DNA of 64,000 nucleotides from Micromonospora echinospora. Its GTDB lineage: Bacteria > Actinomycetota > Actinomycetes > Mycobacteriales > Micromonosporaceae. The notes under the pieces were generated by a model. The model had not been told where the DNA came from. It made no database searches and worked only from the letters and a program-made list of their open reading frames with translations. The stretch spans positions 3,735,001-3,799,000 of the forward strand of contig NZ_LT607413.1 of the NCBI RefSeq assembly GCF_900091495.1, given 5' to 3'. This document shows, piece after piece, positions 29,061 to 36,720 of the stretch; the first letter of the stretch is position 1; each line of letters begins with the position of its first letter. A program made the position numbers and the translations under genes.

Positions 29061-29797
29061 GCCTCCTCCCGTCGGTAGACCGAGACGTGCTGGCGACTCT
29101 CGTCGGTGAACGGCCGGGCGGCCCAGTCCGCCCAGCGGTGTTCCCGGCGCATGCCGGCCAACTCCGCCATCAGGTCCAGTTCCGCCGGCCAGGCGTAGCG
29201 GTGGTTGGCCGGCAGCAGGCGGATCCCGGAGTCGGTGACCCGCAGCTTGGTCGTGGTCATGCGCTGTTCCGCCGGGTGCAGGACGGCTGCCTCCAGCAGC
29301 ACCTCGTCCTCGGCCACCCGAACCGGCCGCAGGGCCGCGCCGGCCCGGAACGCGCCCGGGTCGGGCACCCACGCCTCGACCACGAACCTCCCGCCGGAGC
29401 GCAGGTGCGCGGCGGCGTTACGGAAGCAGGCGACCTGGGCGGCCTGGTCGGGCAGCGCGAAGATCGTGTTGAAGGCCAGCAGCACCAGCGCGAACTCGCC
29501 GGGCACCCGGACGGCGGAGAAGTCTCCGACGGCCACCTCGATCTGGTCGCCGTCGGGCTTCGCGCGCAGACCGGCGACCATTGCCGGGGAACCCTCGACG
29601 CCGGCCACGCTCAGCCCGCGCCGAACCAGGGGAAGGGCGAGCCGTCCGGTGCCGATGCCGAATTCGCAGACCGGGCCGTCCTCGGCGAGCGTGACCAGCC
29701 GGTCCACCGCGTCGTCGGCGGTGAGGTGGGCGTACGTCTCGTCGTAGACGTCCGCGACGTGCCGACCGTACTCGCTGGCGTCGAAGGACAACGGCAC
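29057..29797 (-). CDS. Class I SAM-dependent methyltransferase
   Basis: Protein of 246 aa with a Rossmann-type AdoMet site: motif I VCEFGIGTGRLALPL (about residues 43-57), motif II VAGVEGSPAMV (about 63-73) and a GDFSAV segment near 91-96. The end (VSVYRREEA) is typical of the family. The substrate is unknown; coupling to a glycosyltransferase suggests modification of a glycan or glycolipid, which is inference. GTG at 29797 is only one base from a GGGAG, so TTG at 29791 with better spacing may be the real start. Confidence 0.85.
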   Translation of the reverse strand: MPLSFDASEYGRHVADVYDETYAHLTADDAVDRLVTLAEDGPVCEFGIGTGRLALPLVRRGLSVAGVEGSPAMVAGLRAKPDGDQIEVAVGDFSAVRVPGEFALVLLAFNTIFALPDQAAQVACFRNAAAHLRSGGRFVVEAWVPDPGAFRAGAALRPVRVAEDEVLLEAAVLHPAEQRMTTTKLRVTDSGIRLLPANHRYAWPAELDLMAELAGMRREHRWADWAARPFTDESRQHVSVYRREEA

Positions 29798-29983
29798 TCC
29801 CGGGCGATGGTGCCACCCGGTCGGGTACCGGTAGCGGCGGTGTGTCCGGGCGGTCGTCCGGACGACGGTGGGCGGTTGCCCGGGCAGGTGCCCGCAATCC
29901 GGGTCACCAAACGTGCGTGACCAGGCGGGCGTCGGCCGATCGCGGCGATCCCCCGGAAGACCCGCGCGGGTTGCCGACGGGCC

Positions 29984-30007
29984 GTTTCGACGCCACCTGA
30001 CCGGGTA
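29984..30007 (+). promoter_or_regulatory. Candidate SigB/SigF-type stress promoter
   Basis: GTTT (29984-29987), a 15-nt spacer and GGGTA (30003-30007). This fits the GTTT-N14-17-GGGTA(T) consensus known for Streptomyces SigB and mycobacterial SigF. It lies about 50 bp before the SRPBCC start, leaving room for a ~45-nt leader with GGAGGAG (30046-30052). The rest of the 260-bp divergent gap shows no other clear element. Confidence 0.55.
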
Positions 30008-30057
30008 GCGGGGGATACGGACGATCCATCCCCGGACGCCCGGTTGGAGGAGACGTG

Positions 30058-30708
30058 ATGACCAGCAACAGGACGAGGTGGACGCTGCTCGGCGCCGTCG
30101 TCGTCACCGGCGGGGCGGTCGGCGTCGGTCGCGCGGTCGGCGTCCGGCGGCGCCGACGACAACCGGAGAGGGCCGGCGGCTGGTACGTGGTACGCCGGGG
30201 GATCACGGTGGACCGGCCGGTGGAGGCCGTCGTGGGTTTCTGGACCGACCGGGAGCGGCTCGACCGGGCTCTCGACGAGTGGGCGACCCTGGAACAGCTC
30301 GGCCCGAACCGGTGGCGGTGCGTCGCCCGTGACCCCTCCGGCGACGGCGGGGCCGAGTGGCGGGCGGACGTGACCGTGGCGGGGCCGGGACGGCTGCGCT
30401 GGGAGGTCACCGACGGCCCGGCGCCCCAGGAGGGGCACGTCGACCTGGTGGCCGCCCCGGGCGGACGGGGCACCGAGATCCGCGCCGAGCTGCGTTACCG
30501 CTCCGCCGGCCCGCTGCGCCGGGCGCTGGGACTGGCCCGGGGCGACGATCCGGACGTGGGCCTGCGGACCACCCTGCGCCGGGTGAAGTCGCTCATCGAG
30601 TGCGGCCAGGTGATCGACACCCACCGCGATCCGTCCGGCCGCAGCCCCCGGCAGGAACGGGCGACCGACGTGGTCCGCGACAGGCTGATCGCGGGAGGAC
30701 GGCCGTGA
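30058..30708 (+). CDS. SRPBCC family (polyketide cyclase/dehydrase-like) membrane-anchored protein
   Basis: Protein of 216 aa. A short N-terminal membrane segment (LLGAVVVTGGAVGVG, about 9-23) and a run of Arg are followed by an SRPBCC/START-like domain: ITVDRPVEAVVGFWTDRERL (about 48-67) and WRADVTVAGPGRLRWEV. The family binds hydrophobic ligands; none can be named here. ATG at 30058 has GGAGGAG 5 nt upstream; a GTG three bases earlier is also possible. The stop overlaps the dehydrogenase GTG (GTGA), so the two are coupled, probably under the stress-type promoter upstream. Confidence 0.85.
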   Translation: MTSNRTRWTLLGAVVVTGGAVGVGRAVGVRRRRRQPERAGGWYVVRRGITVDRPVEAVVGFWTDRERLDRALDEWATLEQLGPNRWRCVARDPSGDGGAEWRADVTVAGPGRLRWEVTDGPAPQEGHVDLVAAPGGRGTEIRAELRYRSAGPLRRALGLARGDDPDVGLRTTLRRVKSLIECGQVIDTHRDPSGRSPRQERATDVVRDRLIAGGRP

Positions 30709-31880
30709 AGGCGCTGTGCTGGGAAGGCGTCGGCAAGTTGGCCGTCCGCGACGTGCCGGAGCCACGGATCCGCGCCGCGGGGGACATCGTGGTCAAGGTC
30801 CGGGCCAGCAGCGTCTGCGGCTCCGACCTGCACCTGATCAACGGATATCTCCCCGCCATGCGGGAGGGTGACGTCCTGGGCCACGAGTTCACCGGCGAGG
30901 TGGTGGAGACCGGTCCCGACGTGCGGCGGCTCCGGGTCGGCGACCGGGTCGTGGTCGGCTCCGTGGTCGCCTGCGGCGGCTGCTGGTACTGCCGCACCGA
31001 GCAGTACTCGCTCTGCGACAACTCGAACCCGCAGCCGGTCTTCACCGAGAAGCTCTGGGGGCACTCCCCGGCGGGCATCATCGGGTACTCGCACGCGGCC
31101 GGCGGCTACTCCGGCAGCCACGCCGAGTACGTCCGCGTCCCGTTCGGGGACATCGGGGCGTTCAAGGTCCCGGACGGAGTGCCGGACGACTCGGTGGTCT
31201 TCGCCTCCGACGCGATGCCGACCGGCTGGATGGCCGCCGACTTCTGCCCCCTGACCGGCGGTGAGGTGGTCGCCGTCTGGGGGGCCGGCGGGGTGGGGCA
31301 GATGGCCGCCCGTGCCGCGCAACTGCTCGGCGCCGAACGGGTCGTCATGATCGACCGGTTGCCCGAACGGCTCGCCACCGCCGCCGACCGGCTCGGTGTG
31401 GAGACCGTCAACTACGCCGAGACGGACGTGCTGGAGGCACTGCGGGAGATGACCGCCGGACGCGGTCCGGACGCCTGCATCGAGGCGGTCGGCATGGAGG
31501 CCCACGACGTCGGCCCGGCGTACGCGTACGACCGGGCGAAGCAGGCCACCCGCGCCCAGACCGACCGGCCCACCTCCGTCCGGCAGGCGATCATGGCCTG
31601 CCGCAAGGGCGGCACGGTCAGCATCGTCGGCGTCTACGGCGGTTTCGTGGACAAGTTCCCGCTCGGCGCGGCGATGAACAAGGCGCTGGTGCTGCGGATG
31701 GGGCAGATGCACGCCCAGCGTTACATCCCCATGCTGCTGGACCGGATCGCCGCCGGGGAGATGGATCCGGGCTACCTGGCCACCCACCCGATGCCGCTGG
31801 CCGACGGGGTGCGCGGCTACGAGATCTTCGAGAAGAAGCAGGACGCCTGCCTGCGTACCGTGTTGCACCCGCAGGCGTGA
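30705..31880 (+). CDS. Zinc-dependent alcohol dehydrogenase (formaldehyde-dehydrogenase-like)
   Basis: Protein of 391 aa in the medium-chain dehydrogenase family. Catalytic zinc ligands: Cys38 (VCGSDLH) and His60-Glu61 (GHEF). The structural zinc loop is CGGCWYCRTEQYSLC (four Cys). The NAD(P) site is WGAGGVGQMAARAAQLLGAE (near 190-209). The long insertion after the zinc loop and the EAVGMEAHD region match the formaldehyde-dehydrogenase-like branch. The true substrate is unknown. It is translationally coupled to the SRPBCC gene; this pair is often found together in actinobacteria and is likely stress-linked. Confidence 0.92.
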   Translation: MKALCWEGVGKLAVRDVPEPRIRAAGDIVVKVRASSVCGSDLHLINGYLPAMREGDVLGHEFTGEVVETGPDVRRLRVGDRVVVGSVVACGGCWYCRTEQYSLCDNSNPQPVFTEKLWGHSPAGIIGYSHAAGGYSGSHAEYVRVPFGDIGAFKVPDGVPDDSVVFASDAMPTGWMAADFCPLTGGEVVAVWGAGGVGQMAARAAQLLGAERVVMIDRLPERLATAADRLGVETVNYAETDVLEALREMTAGRGPDACIEAVGMEAHDVGPAYAYDRAKQATRAQTDRPTSVRQAIMACRKGGTVSIVGVYGGFVDKFPLGAAMNKALVLRMGQMHAQRYIPMLLDRIAAGEMDPGYLATHPMPLADGVRGYEIFEKKQDACLRTVLHPQA

Positions 31881-31942
31881 GCCCGTCCGGTGCCGGCCGT
31901 CGGGTCGGCACCGGACCGGCGGGCTCCGCCCCCGACGGGCGG

Positions 31943-32037
31943 GGTCAGGCGGTACGACACCCGCAGGTCCAGCCGGTACGGCGCACCCTGGTCCAGCCGG
32001 TACGGCGCGCCCGGTTCAGGCGGTACGGCGCACGCCG
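31943..32037. repeat. Short tandem repeat (period 23-24) at 3' end of P450 gene
   Basis: Four units share GGTACG(G/A)CGC at 31951, 31975, 31999 and 32022 (spacings 24, 24, 23). The last unit is the final coding sequence of the P450 gene, and the others lie just beyond its stop. The array looks like repeated duplication of the gene's 3' end. A related GGTCCAGCCGGTA segment occurs near 39698. Confidence 0.7.
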
Positions 32038-33254
32038 TCGAGCACGAGCCGGCTCGCCGGCAGGGCCGGTATCCGGCGCAGGCTGAGCGTCAGGTCCTGG
32101 GTGGGCACGTCGTAGCGCATCGCCGAGGTCAGCAGGGTCACCGCCTGCTTCATCAGCTCGATCGTGAGCCACTCCCCGGCGCAACGGTGCCCGGTCCAGT
32201 GGTCCCCGCCGCCCTGCGGAACGAGCGCGTACGGGTCGCCGGGCCAGTCGGCGAACCGCTCCGGCCGGAAGCGGCCCGGTTCGGGCCACAGCTCCGGGTG
32301 GTGGTTGGTGCCGTACAGGTCGAGCAGCACCCGCCGGCCACGCGGGAAGTGGTGTCCCCGCCAGTCGAAGGAACGGCGGACCCGGGCGGCGGCCAGCGGG
32401 AAGAACGGGTAGAAGCGGCGTACCTCCTGGACGAACTGCTCCGTCTCGGCCGCTCCGGCGCGGACCCGCTCCCGCCATCCGGGGTGCTCGTGCAGGGCGA
32501 GCGCGGCGAACACCACGAACCGGTCGACCGCCACGGCCGGCCGCAGGATGTTGAGCAGGGAGACCACGGCGACCCGCCGGGGGAGCAGCTCGTCCCGGGC
32601 GTCACGGTGCTCGGCGACGACCCGCAGCGCGCTGCCCTCGGGAGCGGGCAGCAGGCCGACCCGCTCCCGCTCCACGACCCCGGCCAACCAGTGTTCGGCG
32701 CGCAGCCGGGCCCACCGTCCCCGCCAGTGCCGGGGGCCGAGGGCCGCCGGTGCCTCGATCATGCGGTGCAGGTCGCGGGTACGGCGGGCCACGTCACGGT
32801 CGGCGAGCGGCACCCCCGCCCAGGCGCAGACCGCCCGGGTGAGCAGTTGGCCGACCTCGTCGTACAGGACCACCCGGCCGGCCCGCTCCCAGGCCGGGAT
32901 CCGGGCCCGCCACTCGTCGGCGAAGAGTTGTCCGAGCCGGCGTACGGCGTCCGGAGTCAGCACCGACATCAGCAAGGCCTTGCGTTCCCGGTGGAGCGTC
33001 CCGTCGAGGCCCTGTACAGCGCCGGAGCCGAACAGGGTGCGCTGCGTCCGCCTCGGCGCGGCGCCGGCCCGCTGGAACAGCTCCTCGTCGTAGAACAGTT
33101 CCGCGCCGTCCCGGCCGCGCAGGCAGATGGTGCGGCGCAGCAGCAGCCGGGTCTGGAAGACGTCGCTGCCCAACCGCTCGCAGCGGTCGGTGACGAACCG
33201 GTAGCCGTCCCGCAGCAGGGCCAGGGTGCTCTCCGGGCGGGGGTCGGTGGGCAT
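32016..33254 (-). CDS. Cytochrome P450 of CYP152 (fatty-acid peroxygenase) type
   Basis: Protein of 412 aa. The haem Cys ligand is Cys358 in PQGGGDHWTGHRCAGE. It also has the CYP152-specific Arg-Pro pair (Arg238-Pro239 in NILRPAV), which in known members binds the fatty-acid carboxylate in place of the usual acid/alcohol pair. Other family blocks are RRFYPFFPLAAA, LLDLYGTNHHPELWPEP and HEHPGWRERV. CYP152 enzymes use hydrogen peroxide to hydroxylate or decarboxylate fatty acids and need no redox partner; none is encoded nearby. ATG at 33254 is the first start before the conserved sequence. The 234-bp divergent gap upstream shows GC-rich inverted repeats but no clear promoter. Confidence 0.93.
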   Translation of the reverse strand: MPTDPRPESTLALLRDGYRFVTDRCERLGSDVFQTRLLLRRTICLRGRDGAELFYDEELFQRAGAAPRRTQRTLFGSGAVQGLDGTLHRERKALLMSVLTPDAVRRLGQLFADEWRARIPAWERAGRVVLYDEVGQLLTRAVCAWAGVPLADRDVARRTRDLHRMIEAPAALGPRHWRGRWARLRAEHWLAGVVERERVGLLPAPEGSALRVVAEHRDARDELLPRRVAVVSLLNILRPAVAVDRFVVFAALALHEHPGWRERVRAGAAETEQFVQEVRRFYPFFPLAAARVRRSFDWRGHHFPRGRRVLLDLYGTNHHPELWPEPGRFRPERFADWPGDPYALVPQGGGDHWTGHRCAGEWLTIELMKQAVTLLTSAMRYDVPTQDLTLSLRRIPALPASRLVLDGVRRTA

Positions 33255-33488
33255 GCGGGACAACTCGCCTCCGGCGCGGGTGCGGCGGGGCCGGCACGAC
33301 GCACGCGCTGCCGGCCGGCCGGCGCGGGCCACCGGCCGGGCTGGGTCTACCCGGGGCGGCGCGGATGATTCCCGGTCCGGCGTGGTGTGGGCCAGTCACG
33401 GGCTCGTCCGCTGGCTCCTCCCCGTGGGGCCGGGTCCTGCTTGGCTGGGCGGGACCGGCGGCACGGCTGGCGACGGGGAGGGAACAGC

Positions 33489-33836
33489 ATGAAGGACAAC
33501 AGGTCGACCCGGTGGCGGGTGGACGGGCGGCGGGACGCTCGACGGCTTCCGCTGCCGCCCCGCCTCTACACCGCGCACCTTCTCTTCGAGGCGGCGCACC
33601 TGACCGAGGCACGCGAACGGGCCGTGGAGTACACCGAGGCGCTGAGCCTGCTCCGTCCCGAGGTGGCGCTCGGCGGGGCCGCCTGCTCACCGGCCGGTGC
33701 CTGGCACCGGGCGGAGCCGCTGTTCTGCGGGGCGGTCGGCCCGGACGGGGAGCGCTGCGCCGACGTGGCCGGTCATCCGGGCTTCCACCACGGCCCCGGT
33801 CTCGGTGGTCTCGGGTGGGGCGACGGCGACGGTTGA
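33489..33836 (+). CDS. Hypothetical small protein with Cys/His motif
   Basis: Protein of 115 aa, not recognised. The first ~30 residues are Arg-rich. A helical middle (YTAHLLFEAAHLTEARERAVEYTEAL) is followed by FCGAVGPDGERCADVAGHPGFHH. The Cys-x8-Cys-x5-His-x4-His spacing resembles small zinc-knuckle motifs seen in many actinobacterial proteins. ATG 33489 is supported by GGGAGG at 33476-33481. It is divergent from the P450 gene and monocistronic. Function unknown. Confidence 0.65.
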   Translation: MKDNRSTRWRVDGRRDARRLPLPPRLYTAHLLFEAAHLTEARERAVEYTEALSLLRPEVALGGAACSPAGAWHRAEPLFCGAVGPDGERCADVAGHPGFHHGPGLGGLGWGDGDG

Positions 33837-33920
33837 CCGGGGAGGACCGGGTCGACGTGGGTGTCCCGGGTGCCGGGCCCCACGTCGCCGGTCGTCGAGC
33901 GCCTGATCGCGGCGGGTGTG

Positions 33921-34139
33921 TCAGTCCAGGTCGAACTCGCCGTCCTGCGCACCGGCGACGAAGGCGTCCCACTCGGCCTGGGTGAAGACCAGGACCGGGC
34001 CGTCCGGCTCGGCCGAGTTGCGCATGCCGATCAGGTCGTCGACGAAGGCGACTTCGACCGCGCTGTCGGAGGTGTCCCCCTCGGCGCGCTGCCAGACGGC
34101 CCGCGACAGGTCGAAATCGCCCTTGGGGTGCTGACCCAT
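33921..34139 (-). CDS. DUF397 small protein
   Basis: Protein of 72 aa with the DUF397 layout: an N-terminal DLSRAVWQRAEGDTS, a central VEVAFVDDLIGMRNS and the C-terminal VLVFTQAEWDAFVAGAQDGEFD. Members are common in morphologically complex actinobacteria, usually beside an XRE-family regulator, and some act as partners of such regulators in development. No regulator is adjacent here. ATG 34139 has GGAGGAAG upstream. It is divergent from pepN. Confidence 0.88.
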   Translation of the reverse strand: MGQHPKGDFDLSRAVWQRAEGDTSDSAVEVAFVDDLIGMRNSAEPDGPVLVFTQAEWDAFVAGAQDGEFDLD

Positions 34140-34167
34140 TGTTGCTTCCTCCAGTGCCGGGAGTAAT

Positions 34168-34186
34168 GGGAACGCTGTCCGTTCCC
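34168..34186. promoter_or_regulatory. Candidate operator palindrome between DUF397 gene and pepN
   Basis: Perfect inverted repeat GGGAACG-CTGTC-CGTTCCC in the 67-bp gap between the divergent starts at 34139 and 34207. It could be bound by a dimeric regulator acting on both genes. No regulator is identified. Confidence 0.45.
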
Positions 34187-34206
34187 TCATCGGGCAGGAT
34201 AAGCGG

Positions 34207-36720
34207 ATGCCGAGCCTGAGCCGTGTAGAGGCGACTGCGCGTGGCGCGTCGATTACCGTGGAGTCCTATCAGGTGGACCTTGACCTGACCGGCGACGGTG
34301 ACCGCTTCCACTCCCACGTCACCATCACCTTCCGGGCCACCCCCGGAGCGGAGACATTTGTCGAGGTCAAGCCCGCCCGGTTGGTCGGGGTCCGCCTCAA
34401 CGACCGGGACCTCGACCCGGGTCTGCTGGTCGACGACCGCGTGCCGCTGACCGGGCTGGCCGCCGTGAACACGCTGACCGTCGAGGCGGAGATGGCGTAC
34501 TCGAACACCGGTGAGGGCATGCACCGGTTCGTCGACCCGGTCGACGGCGAGACGTATCTCTACGCCATGTCCTTCCTGGACGACGTGCAGCGCATCTTCG
34601 CCGCCTTCGACCAGCCCGACCTGAAAGCCCCGGTGACCCTCTCGGTCACCGCCCCACCGGAGTGGACGGTCGCCGCCAACGGGCCGCTCGCCACCACGCC
34701 CCGGCCCGGACGCTGGGAGTTCGCCCCGACCCCGCCGTTGGCCACGTACTTCTTCAGCCTGATCGCCGGGCCGTACCACGTGCGGCGGACCGAGCACGAC
34801 GGCATCCCGCTCGGCCTGTACTGCCGGCGTTCGCTCGCCGCGCACCTGGACGCCGACGCCGAGGAGATCTTCACCGTCACCCGGCAGTGCCTCGACCGGT
34901 TCCACCAGCTCTTCGCCGAGCGCTACCCGTTCGGGAAGTACGACCAGGCGTTCGTGCCGGAGTTCAACGCCGGGGCCATGGAGAACCCGGGTCTGGTCAC
35001 CATCCGCGACGACTACGTCTTCCGGTCGGCGGTCACCGACTCGCAGCGTGAGCTGCGCGCCACCACGATCGCCCACGAGATGGCCCACATGTGGTTCGGT
35101 GACCTGGTCACCATGCGCTGGTGGGACGACCTCTGGCTGAACGAGTCCTTCGCCGAGTACCTCGGCGTCCGGGTCACCGCCGAGGCCACCCGCTTCGACC
35201 GGGCGTGGACGACCTTCGCGCTGCGGCGCAAGGCCTGGGGGTACGCCGCCGACCAGCGCCCCTCGACGCACCCGGTCGCCCCGGAGGACGTCGCCGACGC
35301 CGCCGAGGCGCTGCTCAACTTCGACGGCATCTCGTACGCCAAGGGCGCCAGCGTGCTGCGGCAGCTCGTCGCCTGGCTCGGTGACGAGGCGTTCCTCGCC
35401 GGCCTGAACGCGCACTTCGCCGCGCACCGGTTCGGCAATGCCACCCTCGCCGACCTGCTGGCCAGCCTGAGCGCCGCCAGCGGGCGGGACCTCGACGGCT
35501 GGGCGGAGCACTGGCTGCGCCGCGCGCAGGTGAACACCCTGCGGGCCGAGGTGAGCCTGGACGCTGACGGCCGGTACACCGAGGTGGCGATCGTCCAGTC
35601 CGCCCCGGAGACCCACCCGGTGCTGCGTCCGCACCGCATCGGGGTCGGGCTCTACTCGGCCGACGGCACGGTCCGACGGCGGGAGGTCGACCTCGACCCG
35701 GAGACCGACGGGGGCCGCACCGTCCTGCCCGAGCTGACCGGGCAACCGGCGGCCCGGCTGCTGCTGCCCAACGACGGTGACCTGACCTTCGCCAAGGTGC
35801 GCCTCGACCCGGCCTCGGCGGACACCGTGCCGCTGGTGCTGCCGGGACTGGCCGACCCGCTGGCCCGGGCGCTGCTCTGGGGCGAGTCGCTGCACGCGGC
35901 GATCGACGGGGAACGGCCGGTGGGCGCCGTGGTCGAGCTGATCGCGGCGGCGCTTCCCGCCGAGACCGAGGTGATCATCGTCGAGGACGTGCTGGCGCTG
36001 ATCCGGCCACTGATCGACCGGTACCTCGAACCAGCGGCCCGGGACGCCGCCCTGGCCGAGGTCGCCGGGGCCTGCCGGCTGCTGCTGGCCGCCGCGCCGG
36101 CCGGTGGTTCGCTCCAACTCGCCGCAGCCCAGGGGCTGATCGTGTCCAGCACCGACACCGCGCTGCTCGGCGGCTGGCTGGCCGGCTCCGGGGTGCCCGA
36201 CGGGCTGACCGTCGACGCCGACCTGCGCTGGTCGCTGCTGCGCCGGCTGGTGGTGCTCGGGGCGGCCGGCGAGGCGGAGATCGCCGCCGAGGTGGTCGCC
36301 GACCCGAGCGCGACCGGTGCGATGGAGGCGGCCGGGTGCCGGGCCGCGCTGCCCGACCCGGAGGCGAAGCGGCGGGCGTGGGAGATCGTCACCCGGGACA
36401 CCGATCTGTCCAACCGGCTGGTCGAGGCGGCAGCCGAGGGCTTCTGGCAGCCCGAGCAGGCCGAGCTGACCGACCCGTACGTGTCGCGGTACTTCGCCGA
36501 GATGCCGGCGGCGGCGACGCTGCGTACCCCGTGGGTGGCCGAGCAGGTCGCGAAGCTGTCCTACCCCCGCTACGCCGTGGCGTCGTCGACCCGGGAGTTG
36601 GCCGCGGCGCTGCTGGCCCGCGCGGACCTCACCCCCGGCCTACGCCGGGTGGTCACCGACGCCGACGACGACCTGCGGCGGGCCCTGGTCGCCCGGACGG
36701 CCCGCGTCGTGGCGGCATGA
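34207..36720 (+). CDS. pepN: Aminopeptidase N (M1 family)
   Basis: Zinc aminopeptidase that removes N-terminal residues from peptides in the cytoplasm. At 837 aa it has the actinobacterial M1 length. Key motifs: GAMEN (256-260), which binds the substrate amino group; HEMAH (290-294) with the third zinc ligand in NESFAEY (about 313). An ERAP1-like C-terminal helical domain fills residues about 510-837. ATG at 34207 is the first start, with AGGA upstream. The stop overlaps the start of the dehydratase gene (ATGA). Confidence 0.96.
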   Translation: MPSLSRVEATARGASITVESYQVDLDLTGDGDRFHSHVTITFRATPGAETFVEVKPARLVGVRLNDRDLDPGLLVDDRVPLTGLAAVNTLTVEAEMAYSNTGEGMHRFVDPVDGETYLYAMSFLDDVQRIFAAFDQPDLKAPVTLSVTAPPEWTVAANGPLATTPRPGRWEFAPTPPLATYFFSLIAGPYHVRRTEHDGIPLGLYCRRSLAAHLDADAEEIFTVTRQCLDRFHQLFAERYPFGKYDQAFVPEFNAGAMENPGLVTIRDDYVFRSAVTDSQRELRATTIAHEMAHMWFGDLVTMRWWDDLWLNESFAEYLGVRVTAEATRFDRAWTTFALRRKAWGYAADQRPSTHPVAPEDVADAAEALLNFDGISYAKGASVLRQLVAWLGDEAFLAGLNAHFAAHRFGNATLADLLASLSAASGRDLDGWAEHWLRRAQVNTLRAEVSLDADGRYTEVAIVQSAPETHPVLRPHRIGVGLYSADGTVRRREVDLDPETDGGRTVLPELTGQPAARLLLPNDGDLTFAKVRLDPASADTVPLVLPGLADPLARALLWGESLHAAIDGERPVGAVVELIAAALPAETEVIIVEDVLALIRPLIDRYLEPAARDAALAEVAGACRLLLAAAPAGGSLQLAAAQGLIVSSTDTALLGGWLAGSGVPDGLTVDADLRWSLLRRLVVLGAAGEAEIAAEVVADPSATGAMEAAGCRAALPDPEAKRRAWEIVTRDTDLSNRLVEAAAEGFWQPEQAELTDPYVSRYFAEMPAAATLRTPWVAEQVAKLSYPRYAVASSTRELAAALLARADLTPGLRRVVTDADDDLRRALVARTARVVAA

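Noticed and set aside
31943..32037. CRISPR array
   Set aside because: Four units with a 23-24 bp period leave no unique spacers, one unit is coding, and no cas genes are present.
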